A DNA stretch of 64,000 nucleotides from a bacterium (GTDB lineage Bacteria > Actinomycetota > Acidimicrobiia > Spongiisociales > ZC4RG35): contig JAHEJW010000006.1 of the NCBI GenBank assembly GCA_024638655.1, positions 46,520 to 110,519 on the forward strand, read 5' to 3'. A program made the translations under genes and the position numbers. Numbering within the stretch: the stretch's first letter is position 1; each line of letters starts with the position of its first letter. Below the pieces are notes generated by a model. It saw nothing but the letters and a program-made list of their open reading frames with translations. It ran no database searches and was not told the DNA's origin. Shown here piece by piece: positions 49,032-57,824 of this stretch.

Positions 49032-49682
49032 CTACTCGGCATCCGAACCTGCCGGGAACAGCCGGTACAGACCCCAAGCCACCAGCGCTCCTATCAGCGG
49101 CGCATACACATAGACCAAGAGCTGGGACGAGGCACCACCTACGATGGCCGGCCCGAAGGAGCGCGCCGGGTTGACAGACGCTCCCGAGAACGGGATTCCC
49201 GATATGTGAATACCCACCAGGACAAGAGCTATGGCCAGTGGCGCGTGGTTCTCTCCTTGTCGCACCACGGCGAGAATGGTCCATACGAAGATCGCAGTCA
49301 GGGCGATTTCGACCAGGATTGCGGTGCTCAGATCGGAATAGCCGGTAGCCGTCAGCGCGACCTCATTCCGGCTCGACGCCAGCATCACGGCCAGGGACGC
49401 GACGGCCGCACCGCCGAACTGGGCGACCCAATAGCCAACCGCATCACTCAGTGTCATCCGCTTGTCGGCCAGAAATGCCAAGGTCACAGCCGGGTTGAAG
49501 TGGGCTCCCGAGATATGCCCAAAGATCCAGATCCCGGCCAGGAGTGCCAGCCCAAAGCCCAGGCCGATGCCGAGGATCTTCGCCGGCGTGTCGGCGCCCT
49601 GCATCGACAAAATGGCCAGGGATCCTCCGAACACCAGGATGAAAGTCCCGATGAATTCGGCCAGATACTTGTTGATCACCAT
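49032..49682 (-). CDS. Aquaporin / MIP-family channel
   Basis: Six-helix channel with two half-helix motifs: GAHFNPAVTLAFLA (first NPA) and GASVNPARSFGPAIV (second NPA). N-terminal NKYLAEFIGTFILVFGG contains the conserved AExxGT element. Residues after the second NPA (ARS with Arg) favour a water channel over a glycerol facilitator. ATG 49682 gives 216 aa; the track start is too early. Confidence 0.92.
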   Translation of the reverse strand: MVINKYLAEFIGTFILVFGGSLAILSMQGADTPAKILGIGLGFGLALLAGIWIFGHISGAHFNPAVTLAFLADKRMTLSDAVGYWVAQFGGAAVASLAVMLASSRNEVALTATGYSDLSTAILVEIALTAIFVWTILAVVRQGENHAPLAIALVLVGIHISGIPFSGASVNPARSFGPAIVGGASSQLLVYVYAPLIGALVAWGLYRLFPAGSDAE

Positions 49683-49810
49683 CAAGCTCACCTCTCTGCT
49701 GAAATGCGCGTCCCAGGACCGGAGCCCGGTCGCCAAGTTCTCCTGGGGAGAGGCTATTTCGCCCGCACGCGAACTGTCGGATTTCAGAGCCAGGCGGGAA
49801 CCTGGGATAC

Positions 49811-50203
49811 GTGCCTGTGTCTGCCAAGATCGTGGACGTGCTGGCAGCGCTGAACATAGGAGCCGTCCTGTTGGGCGTGGCCAGCGGAGGGTTGGTGGCC
49901 TCCCTGGTGGGTCTCCTAATCGGTGGCGGCCTCGTGGTGGCAGGCGTTGACTCCGGGCCAGGGATCGGGCTCGTAGCCGGCATATTCGCCGGCATGGCCT
50001 CCGGCGGCTTCGTTTCCGGGGCTCGAGCGACCCACTCGAGCCGATTCCATGGAGCGGTGACCGGGTTGGCGCTTGCCTTTCTGGTGATGATGGTTGCTGT
50101 CCTCGGTGGCAGCCCTGCTTCCACGCTGGCGATCATCTGGCTGGCGGTTCTTTCAACGCTCGTGGCCGGTCTGGGGGGATGGCTGGCGGGTAAACGCAGG
50201 TAG
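49811..50203 (+). CDS. Small multi-spanning membrane protein
   Basis: 130-aa protein with four hydrophobic segments rich in Gly/Ala (VLAALNIGAVLLGVASGGLVASLVGLLIGGGLVVAG and so on). No family recognised, though the pattern resembles DUF5518-like TM proteins. It ends in TAG at 50201-50203, which is also the start of the likely -10 of rnpB. Confidence 0.6.
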   Translation: MPVSAKIVDVLAALNIGAVLLGVASGGLVASLVGLLIGGGLVVAGVDSGPGIGLVAGIFAGMASGGFVSGARATHSSRFHGAVTGLALAFLVMMVAVLGGSPASTLAIIWLAVLSTLVAGLGGWLAGKRR

Positions 50204-50206
50204 AAT
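50201..50206 (+). promoter_or_regulatory. Probable -10 element of rnpB
   Basis: TAGAAT lies seven bases before the first base of the P1 helix (50214), the expected distance to a transcription start. No good -35 could be seen at 16-18 bases, so the call rests on the -10 and position. Confidence 0.45.
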
Positions 50207-50213
50207 TGTCGTC

Positions 50214-50582
50214 GGCGAGCCCGTCGGACGGCCGCGCCGAGCGGCGAGAGTCGTTCGTCGAGGAAAGTCCGGACTCCAAAGGGCAAGGGTGCTGGATAAC
50301 GTCCAGGCGGGGCAACCCGACGGAAAGTGCAGCAGAGAGCAGACCGCCGATGGCGTCCCGATCGCAACATCGGGACGATCAGGCAAGGGTGAAACGGTGA
50401 GGTAAGAGCTCACCAGCGTCACGGGCAACCGTGGCGGCTCGGCAAACCCCACCCGGAGCAAGGCCAAGCAGGAACCGGTTGCCCGCCGAATGGTTCCGGG
50501 TAGGCCGCTAGAGCGCAGGGGCAACCCTGAGCCGAGATGGATGGCCGTCGTCGACAGAATCCGGCTTACAGACGGGCTCGCC
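50214..50582 (+). ncRNA. rnpB: RNase P RNA, bacterial type A
   Basis: Catalytic RNA that trims tRNA 5' leaders. The 5' end GGCGAGCCCGTC pairs perfectly with the 3' end GACGGGCTCGCC (P1, 12 bp). Diagnostic conserved blocks are present: GAGGAAAGTCCGGACTCC (CR I), GGGCAAGGGTGCTGG, AGGGTGAAACGGTGAGGTAAGAGCTCACC (CR II/III region), and ACAGAATCCGGCTTACAG near the end (CR V). About 369 nt, the normal size for actinobacterial type A. Confidence 0.96.
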
Positions 50583-50587
50583 GCTCC

Positions 50588-50611
50588 ACCCTCCGAGAGA
50601 CTTAGGAGGGT
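50588..50611 (+). other. Hairpin after rnpB that sequesters the next Shine-Dalgarno
   Basis: ACCCTCC, a 10-base loop and GGAGGGT form a perfect 7-bp stem, starting five bases after rnpB. No T run follows, so it is a poor intrinsic terminator, although it might stop or process the RNA. Its 3' arm is the GGAGG ribosome site of the haemoglobin gene (ATG 50620), so it would reduce translation when folded. Confidence 0.55.
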
Positions 50612-50619
50612 TCGGCACC

Positions 50620-51102
50620 ATGGCACGCCACCGTTGTTGTGTTGCTCAGGCTGGCCATCGAGCCGATACTTCGCCGATATTGATGCCATCGAAGCGACCG
50701 CCTGATCGCTCCAATCCCTGGGGCGACGCCGCAACTCCGTTCGAGGAGATCGGAGGTGCCGACGGCGTACGTGCGTTGGCTGAGGCTTTCTACGACGTGA
50801 TCGGAGAGGACTCCCCAAGACTCCGCGAGATGCTCCCGGTCAACACCTCCAAAACGCGAGAGAAGTTCTTCATGTATCTATCGGGGTGGCTGGGTGGGCC
50901 TCCGCTCTACGAAGAGAAATGGGGCCATCCAAGGCTTCGGATGCGCCACCTGCCCTTCCAGATCGGCCGTTTCGAGGCGGTTGAGTGGATGAGATGCATG
51001 CGGCAGGCCCTGAAACGTTCGGGCGTGGGGAGTCCCCTCGCCGAATTCCTAGAAGACCGCTTCGAACAGTTGGCAGATCATATGAGAAACCAAACCGAGT
51101 GA
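50620..51102 (+). CDS. Truncated haemoglobin, group II (TrHbO-like)
   Basis: Heme protein of the 2/2 globin group O. Core motifs: PFEEIGGADGVRALAEAFYDVI, KFFMYLSGWLGGPPLYEEKWGHPRLRMRHLPFQIG (proximal His in MRHLPF, Trp G8 in the VEWMRCM part). Roles of such globins include oxygen/NO chemistry and peroxide detoxification. ATG 50620 has GGAGG upstream within a hairpin and adds an unusual 40-residue N-terminus. ATG 50683 gives a more standard length but has no ribosome site. Confidence 0.9.
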   Translation: MARHRCCVAQAGHRADTSPILMPSKRPPDRSNPWGDAATPFEEIGGADGVRALAEAFYDVIGEDSPRLREMLPVNTSKTREKFFMYLSGWLGGPPLYEEKWGHPRLRMRHLPFQIGRFEAVEWMRCMRQALKRSGVGSPLAEFLEDRFEQLADHMRNQTE

Positions 51103-51179
51103 CTGTGGCTCTCGAATAGCGATTGAACAGGCAGTTCCAGACTCCGATTGCCCTACGTCAGCAACCTATTCTCGTCAAT

Positions 51180-51863
51180 GTGTGCGGCCGATTCTCCATC
51201 ACAGGCGACCTCGACTTCTACGCCGAGTACTTCGGCATCGATGAAGTCGTCACCGATTCGCTCGACCCTTCCTGGAACGTGGCCCCAACCGACCCGGTTT
51301 ACGTGATCGCCGAGCGCGATGGCCAGCGTCAGTTGGGGACCATGAGATGGGGCTTGATCCCTCATTGGGCCGGTGACACCAGGCCGATCCACATCAATGC
51401 GCGTTCCGAGACCGTGGACACGACACCTGCGTTTCGCGACTCATTCTCTCGAAAGCGTTGCATCATCCCCGCCGATGGCTTCTACGAATGGGAGCCTCCG
51501 GAGTCGGGTCGCATTCCGCATTGGGTCTTCCGAGGCGACGGCCATCCGATGGCTTTTGCCGGGATTTGGGCTACTCGACAGGACCCCGCGACGGGAGCGT
51601 GGCAGCGTACCTGTTCGATCTTGACCAGCGTCGCGGCGGGTGTGATCGGCACGATCCACGACCGAATGCCGGTGGCCTTGCAGCCCGAGGTTTGGGATGC
51701 CTGGCTCGACAGAGAGCTCACCGACCCCGAGCTCGCCAGGGGGTTGATAAGGCCGATCGACCCGGATCTGATAATGGAGCACCGGGTGTCAACGAAGGTC
51801 AACTCGGTGAAGAACAACTCACCGGACCTCAAGCAGCAGGCCGCTCCCGAGACGCTCTTCTGA
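51180..51863 (+). CDS. HMCES/YedK-type SOS-response-associated protein
   Basis: SRAP-domain protein that covalently protects abasic sites in single-stranded DNA. The nucleophilic Cys must be residue 2, and GTG 51180 gives M-CGRFSITGD. Downstream WGLIPHWAGD, NARSETVDTTPAFRDSF, RKRCIIPADGFYEWE and TIHDRMPVAL (with the His-Arg pair) are the family motifs. 227 aa. The track start at 51123 would bury the catalytic Cys. I saw no proper SOS box; a GAAC-N5-GTTC near 51125 has the wrong spacing. Confidence 0.93.
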   Translation: MCGRFSITGDLDFYAEYFGIDEVVTDSLDPSWNVAPTDPVYVIAERDGQRQLGTMRWGLIPHWAGDTRPIHINARSETVDTTPAFRDSFSRKRCIIPADGFYEWEPPESGRIPHWVFRGDGHPMAFAGIWATRQDPATGAWQRTCSILTSVAAGVIGTIHDRMPVALQPEVWDAWLDRELTDPELARGLIRPIDPDLIMEHRVSTKVNSVKNNSPDLKQQAAPETLF

Positions 51864-51869
51864 AGTCCA

Positions 51870-53045
51870 ATGACGGCGAGGCTCTCACGCGAGCTCGGAC
51901 TGTCCGGAGCGATCGTCACTGGTCTGGGCTCGATCCTCGGGACAGGGGCATTCGTCTCAATTGGCCTCGCTTCGGGCATGTGGGGTGATGCAGTCATCTG
52001 GGCGATTCCCCTCGCCGCCATGGTCGCCACGTTCAACGGGCTCTCATCGGCATACCTCGCCGGCAGGTTCCCCGTTGCCGGGGGAACCTACGAATACGCA
52101 TATCGATCGATCAACCCGTGGTTTGGATTCACCGCGGGCTGGCTGTTCCTCCTGGCCAAGACTGCGTCCGCGGCCAGCGCCGCCCTTGGAATCGGCCTCT
52201 ACCTCGGCACTGACTCAGTGTTGATACCGCTGACAGCCGCCGTCGCGGTGACCCTCCTGGTTGTCGCCGGTTTGAGACGGACTGCGGCGGCGAACGCGGC
52301 CCTGATCACCCTGACGGTTGCGGCGATCTCCTGGTTCGCCCTGACTGGCCTGACAGACAACGGACCCGCCGCGAACACGATCAGCTCAGGTCCTTCCGGC
52401 GACATTCTGGCAGCCGTCGCTTTCCTCTTCGTTGCGTACACCGGCTACGGGCGCATCGCCACCTTGGGTGAAGAAGTGAAGGACCCGGTGAGGACAATTC
52501 CACGCGCTGTGATTGTGACTCTCGCCGTCGCAGCCGTTCTCTACTTGGCGATCGAAGCCGGAGGCAGGGCAATGGCCGGACCGGGCTGGGGCGCGGCCAT
52601 CCAGATGGGATTCCTCGACATGCCGTTGGTGACGGTCGGGGCAATCACTGCGATGCTCGGTGTGTTGCTCAATCTCGTGCTCGGGCTATCCCGAGTGTGG
52701 CTCGCCATGGGTCGTCGCCGCGACATGCCTTCACGACTGGCGCAACTCAGTGGTCGCGGTCAGCCCGCTGCGGCAATCCTCCTGTCCGGCCTGCTGGTGG
52801 CGCTGGTGTCACTCGTCGGTGACATCTCCCTTGCCTGGAGCTTCTCGGCGATGACGGTCCTCCTCTACTACGGGATAACCAACCTCGCGGCTCTCAAGAT
52901 CGACCCCAGACGCGTGACCGCCTGGGCCGGACTCGCCTCGTGTCTCTTCCTGTCATTCTTCGTCCCTCTCCAGATCTGGCTGCTCGGCGTTGGTCTCGTC
53001 GCAGCCGGCCTTGCCTGGAAGGTCGCCTTTTCGGGGGGACGCTAA
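51870..53045 (+). CDS. APC-superfamily amino acid permease
   Basis: About 11-12 hydrophobic segments. The N-terminal GLSGAIVTGLGSILGTGAFVSIG and PVAGGTYEYAYRSINPWFGFTAGWLF are the substrate-binding motif (GxG) and YxY region of amino acid transporters. 391 aa. It starts 6 bp after the SRAP gene. Substrate unknown; cationic or branched amino acids are likely by family. Confidence 0.88.
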   Translation: MTARLSRELGLSGAIVTGLGSILGTGAFVSIGLASGMWGDAVIWAIPLAAMVATFNGLSSAYLAGRFPVAGGTYEYAYRSINPWFGFTAGWLFLLAKTASAASAALGIGLYLGTDSVLIPLTAAVAVTLLVVAGLRRTAAANAALITLTVAAISWFALTGLTDNGPAANTISSGPSGDILAAVAFLFVAYTGYGRIATLGEEVKDPVRTIPRAVIVTLAVAAVLYLAIEAGGRAMAGPGWGAAIQMGFLDMPLVTVGAITAMLGVLLNLVLGLSRVWLAMGRRRDMPSRLAQLSGRGQPAAAILLSGLLVALVSLVGDISLAWSFSAMTVLLYYGITNLAALKIDPRRVTAWAGLASCLFLSFFVPLQIWLLGVGLVAAGLAWKVAFSGGR

Positions 53046-53062
53046 GTACCCTGCCCAGCGCT

Positions 53063-54748
53063 CTGAATCTCCTCAGATCGTCCACTGTGGTCGCAATCGC
53101 CGTCATCGGGTCGGCGTGCTCCGCACTGGTGGGCGAAACTCCGGTGGAAACGGGCTCGAGTCCGGTGGCGAGCGCCTCGACCGAGGCCGACACACGAAGA
53201 TGCGCACCGGGGGAGGCGGGGACTGTCTCGGTGGAGACCGGTTCGCCTGCTGGTGATGCCTTGTTCCTGGCGGGAGAGCTATTCACCTGCTCAGACGATG
53301 TGGTCGTGGTCGATCATCGAGTGCTCAACGAACTGGCAATCGCCGCCCAGCTCGCCGCGGCATTGGAGGCTCCGCTCCTGTTTCCAGAGCCTCGACTGGC
53401 AGCCGAGATCGGGAGATTGAAGCCTCTCCGAGTCCACTTGCTCGGGCGTGTGGACGTCACCACGCCCCCATCGGCGGAAATCGTTCGTCATGACGTGCTC
53501 AGTGCGGCGGAGTCGGTCAAGACCGCTCTCGATGTGTCGGCCGAACTCTCATTACCGGCCACGCCGGATTCCTCAACAGTTGTGGACACGGTCCAGGCAA
53601 TCATCGACCAAGACCGTGTGGCGGTGCCCCAACCAGAACCCACCTCAACCGTCGGCTCCGCGCCCAACCCCGACATCTCTGCACTTGACGTCATCAACGG
53701 TCTCGCCGTCCCGTCTGCTGCTGAATCCATATGGATCGTCGATGGCCAGGACGCCGTGTCCGCCCTCCTGGCATCTGCTGTGGGTCGAAATGTGGGCGCC
53801 GTGCCGGTGGCCATCGACCCCTCCGATGTCTTACGTCACGGGGTCGTCGCTGATGCGATTGGGGGAAGACCGCTCGATGAGCTCCGCTTCATCGGCGGGC
53901 AACCCGATGCGTCACAATGGGAGCTCCAGGTTCTGGCCAACGGTGTCGAGGTGCCCGGAGGAGGTTTTCGGATCCTCCCCTCAGACATGAATCGCCGATA
54001 CATCGCCTTCTACGGACATCCGGAGACCACGGCTCTGGGGGCGCTCGGGGAGCAGGATCCAACACAGACTCTGGAGCGAATGCAGCCTTTTCTCGCCTCA
54101 TATGCGGGGGACGGCTCGCAGACCGTGGCCACATTCGAGATGATCGCCTCAGTTGCCAGCGCCGGGCCCACCGACGATGGCGACTACAGCTTCGAATGGC
54201 CGATACCCACATTCGAGGCCTGGATCGAAGTTGCTCGCGAGAACGACGCCTATGTGATTCTCGACCTGCAGCCCGGACGAGAGGACTTCCTTTCACAGGC
54301 AATGTTCTACGAGGAACTCTTGAAACTGCCATTCGTGGGCTTGGCATTGGATCCCGAGTGGCGTCTCGGCCCCGATCAGGTCCATTTGCAGCAGGTGGGG
54401 CGCGTTGAAGGCTCCGAGGTCAACCAAGTCATACATTGGCTTGCCGACCTGGTACGGGACAATGGGCTGCCTCAGAAGATGATCATCGTCCACCAATTCC
54501 GCACGACGATGATCCAGAACCGGGAGGTCCTCGAACAGCGTCCTGAGCTTCAACTGGTGATTCAAATGGACGGTGATGGGACCGAAGCCCAGAAAGACAA
54601 CACGTACAACCAGCTGAACGCCGGCGCCGAGGACGCCTTCTGGAGTTGGGGTTGGAAGAACTTCTTCGACGAGGACGAACCGGGCCCACCTACCCCGGAA
54701 AGCACGATGTCCAAGCAGCCTTCCCCCGTGTACGTCAGCTATCAGTAG
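53063..54748 (+). CDS. Large lipoprotein with cell-wall-binding-like and barrel-like regions, unknown function
   Basis: A hydrophobic leader with lipobox (VVAIAVIGSACSAL) opens the protein. The first half alternates short beta/alpha units with LDVSAELSL-, VVDTVQAIIDQD-type patterns that weakly recall cell-wall-binding repeat 2. The second half (YVILDLQPGREDFLSQAMFYEELLKLPFVGLALDPEWRLG) looks like a TIM-barrel glycosidase-like fold. I cannot assign function. Start is uncertain: the track begins inside the permease gene at 52940; CTG 53063 or GTG 53087 suits the signal peptide better. Confidence 0.6.
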   Translation: MNLLRSSTVVAIAVIGSACSALVGETPVETGSSPVASASTEADTRRCAPGEAGTVSVETGSPAGDALFLAGELFTCSDDVVVVDHRVLNELAIAAQLAAALEAPLLFPEPRLAAEIGRLKPLRVHLLGRVDVTTPPSAEIVRHDVLSAAESVKTALDVSAELSLPATPDSSTVVDTVQAIIDQDRVAVPQPEPTSTVGSAPNPDISALDVINGLAVPSAAESIWIVDGQDAVSALLASAVGRNVGAVPVAIDPSDVLRHGVVADAIGGRPLDELRFIGGQPDASQWELQVLANGVEVPGGGFRILPSDMNRRYIAFYGHPETTALGALGEQDPTQTLERMQPFLASYAGDGSQTVATFEMIASVASAGPTDDGDYSFEWPIPTFEAWIEVARENDAYVILDLQPGREDFLSQAMFYEELLKLPFVGLALDPEWRLGPDQVHLQQVGRVEGSEVNQVIHWLADLVRDNGLPQKMIIVHQFRTTMIQNREVLEQRPELQLVIQMDGDGTEAQKDNTYNQLNAGAEDAFWSWGWKNFFDEDEPGPPTPESTMSKQPSPVYVSYQ

Positions 54749-54787
54749 CGCCCCGATAACGTCTCGGGCCGAGCTCGAAAGGATTCA

Positions 54788-55777
54788 ATGACGAAATTCG
54801 CCTACTTCTGTGGTCACGAGCAATGGCAGCCGGAGGACCTAGTAGAACATTCCGTTCTCGCCGAGAGAGCCGGGTTCGACATGGCAGTCGTATCCGAGCA
54901 CTTCCACCCGTGGGTCGACGACCGATCTGCCTCAGGTTTCGCATTCGCAACCATCGGTGCGATGGCCCAAGCTACCGACGGGTTGGAGTTCACAACAGGT
55001 GTTACCACTCCCCTCTTCCGATACCACCCGGGTGTAGTTGCCCAAGCAGCAGCGACTCTCGACCGGCTCTGTGGCGGGCGCTTCACTCTCGGAGTCGGCA
55101 CCGGTGAGAACATCAACGAAGGTCCGCTCGGCTATGAGTTCCCCAAGTACGCAGAGCGCAATGCACGAATGGGCGAAGCGCTGACCATCATGCGAAGTTT
55201 GTTGGACGGCGAGAAGCTCAGCTACGAGGGGGAGTACTACCAGACCAACCACGCCCGCCTCTACTCACCTCCGCTCGGGCCGGTACCGATTCTGATGGCA
55301 GCAGGCGGCCCGAAATCGGCGACGCTGGCCGGTGAGAAATCTCAGGGCGTGATCACTTCGGTCAAGGATCCGGCCGACACGATGGAGAAGGTCATTGAGC
55401 CGCTTCGCAAGTCAGCCAGTCGGCATGGACAGCCGGAACCAACTGTCTTGACCACACGCTGGTCGATCTTCGCCGAGGACGAGGACGAAGCCTGGGAGGC
55501 ACTCTTCTCCTGGCGAGGTCTGCGCGCCCCAGGGCGACTCGAGGCGGTCGACCCGGAAACGCTGAGAAGGAGGGCGGACGAACTGCCCCGAGACGAGGTC
55601 CTGGGACGCTACAGCTTGGTTTCCAGTCCCGAGGAGATCGTCGAGGTCTACCGCCCACTGGTCACCGAGCTCGGCGCCGATGTCGTCACATTTCAGATGG
55701 CATCTCTGGACCAGGCTGGGCTGATTGAGATGCTGGGCCGGGATGTGCTTCCGGCCATGGCCCAACTGAGCCACTAG
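54788..55777 (+). CDS. LLM-class F420-dependent oxidoreductase (FGD-like)
   Basis: Luciferase-like TIM barrel. FAYFCGHEQWQPEDLVEHSVLAERAGFD, VSEHFHPWVDD, and LGVGTGENINEGPLGYEFP resemble F420-dependent glucose-6-phosphate dehydrogenases, though other F420-dependent sugar/alcohol oxidoreductases share these motifs. 329 aa. Presence implies that the organism makes coenzyme F420, consistent with Actinomycetota. The stop overlaps the stop of the opposite lipoprotein gene. Confidence 0.85.
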   Translation: MTKFAYFCGHEQWQPEDLVEHSVLAERAGFDMAVVSEHFHPWVDDRSASGFAFATIGAMAQATDGLEFTTGVTTPLFRYHPGVVAQAAATLDRLCGGRFTLGVGTGENINEGPLGYEFPKYAERNARMGEALTIMRSLLDGEKLSYEGEYYQTNHARLYSPPLGPVPILMAAGGPKSATLAGEKSQGVITSVKDPADTMEKVIEPLRKSASRHGQPEPTVLTTRWSIFAEDEDEAWEALFSWRGLRAPGRLEAVDPETLRRRADELPRDEVLGRYSLVSSPEEIVEVYRPLVTELGADVVTFQMASLDQAGLIEMLGRDVLPAMAQLSH

Positions 55778-56454
55778 CCGACTCGGGTTATCAGCTCAAC
55801 CAAGCGCAATACCGACTGAACGACTTCGGCCGGCTGATCTGGCCGTTCGGCCGCGACCAGCAGCGATGGGACAACTTCTCGCAGTTCTGACAGGACGAGA
55901 CGTGCGTCGGCAGTCTGAGCCGCCAACAGTCGCTCGACCGGGCCGACCATGCGGGGAGCCAGGCCGGGGGCGAACGAGGCAAACAAGTCGATGCGATAGC
56001 CCTCATTGTCGCGAGCCATCACCTCCCTCTCTCCCCCGGACTCGGGGATGATTCGCACGATTTCGTATTCGATGCCGTCGCGCTCCACTACCTCTCCTGG
56101 CTCGAGCTCCACGCTCTCGGTGAGAAACGAGCCGGCTCCCTGGGCGAAGCCTGCCCAGAAGTTGGCGACGATTGCCTGGTCGTTGCTTCGAATGGCGTCC
56201 GCCACCTGCCCGAAAGTGGCTCCCTCGGCAAGCGTGGCAAGGGCGGCCTGATTGGCCACGGCCAAGGAAACAGTCGAGTCGAAATCGGCGGCGCCGAGCG
56301 ACTCGATCAGCGCATCGACGGCTGATTCTGGGCTCTCGCCTCCGGGCCCCAGGGTGTCCGAGGTCTCACCGGGGTCCACCTGTCGGCACGATGCGAGCAT
56401 GACGGCCATGAACGCCACGATGGCCAGGCTCACCACCAGTCGAAGCCACCTCAT
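55774..56454 (-). CDS. Hypothetical lipoprotein
   Basis: Signal peptide RWLRLVVSLAIVAFMAVMLASCRQ with lipobox (LASC), then a 200-aa extracytoplasmic domain without recognised family. The domain has Ala-rich helices and a beta segment (VERDGIEYEIVRIIPESGGEREV). ATG 56454 is used; the track start is 78 bases upstream. Convergent overlap with the F420-type gene. Confidence 0.65.
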   Translation of the reverse strand: MRWLRLVVSLAIVAFMAVMLASCRQVDPGETSDTLGPGGESPESAVDALIESLGAADFDSTVSLAVANQAALATLAEGATFGQVADAIRSNDQAIVANFWAGFAQGAGSFLTESVELEPGEVVERDGIEYEIVRIIPESGGEREVMARDNEGYRIDLFASFAPGLAPRMVGPVERLLAAQTADARLVLSELREVVPSLLVAAERPDQPAEVVQSVLRLVELITRVG

Positions 56455-56464
56455 CCGCTTTCCA

Positions 56465-57004
56465 TCATGTTGCCCCGGCCACACGCCCGGGAAGCCTCCC
56501 TGTGCTAGCGACAGTTTCTCGTCGCTTCGCATCCTTCAAGCCGAGAGCCAGCCAGAGCCATGCCAAATAGGCGAGACCGGCGACCTCGAGAATCCACCTC
56601 CAGGGATCGCCGAGAGCCCTCTCCCAAGCTGCCTGCCAGAAGGGACCCGGGCTCGATGGAAGATCCCAACCAAGAAACGGCCACACGAACACCTCCTCGT
56701 TGAGCCACATCCCGTCCAACAAAAGGTGGAACAGCCAACCGACCCCGAGCGCCATCCATGCCCGACGACGACGACCTCTTCGCGTAGCAACCAGCACGAC
56801 TGACATATACGCGGAGACGGCGACCAGGGAGTGTGCCCAGAGCTCCGACGTGGAGAACCGCTCCGCCAGGACCAGAGTTCCGATCGGCATGTCGATCAGG
56901 TCCGGGATCAGCGCCCCCAGGAGTAGAAAACGGACGTCGACCTTCGGGTCGCGAAAGATCCACCTGAACAACCAGAGAGTTGCTCCTAGATGCCAGAACA
57001 GCAT
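56465..57004 (-). CDS. YdjM/DUF457-like membrane protein
   Basis: Five or so hydrophobic segments. RFLLLGALIPDLIDMP, WAHSLVA and GWLFHLLLDGMWLN carry the D/H motifs of the membrane-bound metal-dependent hydrolase YdjM/DUF457 family. 179 aa. Proposed hydrolase function is only by family. It follows directly upstream of the lipoprotein gene in the minus direction. Confidence 0.72.
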   Translation of the reverse strand: MLFWHLGATLWLFRWIFRDPKVDVRFLLLGALIPDLIDMPIGTLVLAERFSTSELWAHSLVAVSAYMSVVLVATRRGRRRRAWMALGVGWLFHLLLDGMWLNEEVFVWPFLGWDLPSSPGPFWQAAWERALGDPWRWILEVAGLAYLAWLWLALGLKDAKRRETVASTGRLPGRVAGAT

Positions 57005-57071
57005 GTTCGGTCTGACGGAGAGGCGGCCAGCTTCGTCACCCTTCCTGACCCGCCACCTCTTGGATTACCGA

Positions 57072-57779
57072 TCATGCAACGAGCAGACGGCGGCAGTGGA
57101 CACACCGGGGAAGGTCGTCCCTGAAGGCCTCTTCCTGCTCCGTTGGTGAGAGTGCCATGTGACAGCCTCCACACACCCCATGGTCGAAGGGCGCAATGGC
57201 GACGCCCTCTTTGATCCTCCGGAGCTTTTCGTACATCTCAACCAGCTCTTCACCGATGGGGGCGATAGCTTCCGACTTCCGCTCTTCCTTGCGGGCGATT
57301 TCGGCGTCGATTCGTCTCCATTGCTGCTTGATACCTGCCTCGAGCTCGGACCGCTCTTTCGACTCGACGTCTGTCTTGGCCTCGAGCCCCGCAACGGTTT
57401 CTCTAGCGGGATCGACTTTCTCGAGCTGCCCCAAGACCCGTTCCTCCAAGGCGTCTTTCTGACCCCTGAGGCTCTGTACCTCGAGCCTCTTGTGCTCGGT
57501 TTCTCTGCCGCTCATCCCGCCGGCAAACAGCCTCGTCTCGTGCTCGTCGAGCTTCAGCTCGAGGATCTCCAACTCCCCTTCGGCTTTGTCGAGCGCCAAT
57601 TCGAGTTCTCGCAGGTCGTCGCGAGCCTTTTGGAGTTCCTCCTCCAGGGAAGTCACTCTTTCATGTGCTTGCTTGTAGGACTCGAGCTCGGGAAGAGATT
57701 GGCGCTGCTCGAGTAGACGATCGATCTGGGTGTCTAGGACCTGGACGTCCAGGAGATCGGCGAGGCTGGTCAACTCCAT
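57072..57779 (-). CDS. Coiled-coil protein with C-terminal C4 zinc ribbon
   Basis: Long coiled coil (about residues 15-170, ELESYKQAHERVTSLEEELQKARDDLRELELALDKAEGELEILELK). A zinc ribbon, CGGCHMALSPTEQEEAFRDDLPRCVHCRRLLV, follows with the two CxxC pairs. 235 aa. This CT398-like family is common in Actinomycetota and other phyla; a role in RNA or flagellar/ribosome assembly has been suggested for homologues. It lies beside the Nif3-family gene as in many genomes. Confidence 0.88.
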   Translation of the reverse strand: MELTSLADLLDVQVLDTQIDRLLEQRQSLPELESYKQAHERVTSLEEELQKARDDLRELELALDKAEGELEILELKLDEHETRLFAGGMSGRETEHKRLEVQSLRGQKDALEERVLGQLEKVDPARETVAGLEAKTDVESKERSELEAGIKQQWRRIDAEIARKEERKSEAIAPIGEELVEMYEKLRRIKEGVAIAPFDHGVCGGCHMALSPTEQEEAFRDDLPRCVHCRRLLVA

Positions 57780-57824
57780 GCGTCGTGATCACAGTAGCGG
57801 TGCGGCTTCGCCAAGTGCACCGCA

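Noticed and set aside
50588-50611. Intrinsic terminator of rnpB
   Set aside because: Good stem but no T run after it; kept as a hairpin only.
51125-51137. GAACAGGCAGTTC before the SRAP gene as a SOS box
   Set aside because: The half sites are separated by 5 bases instead of the 4 required by the LexA consensus, and the outer C/G are missing.
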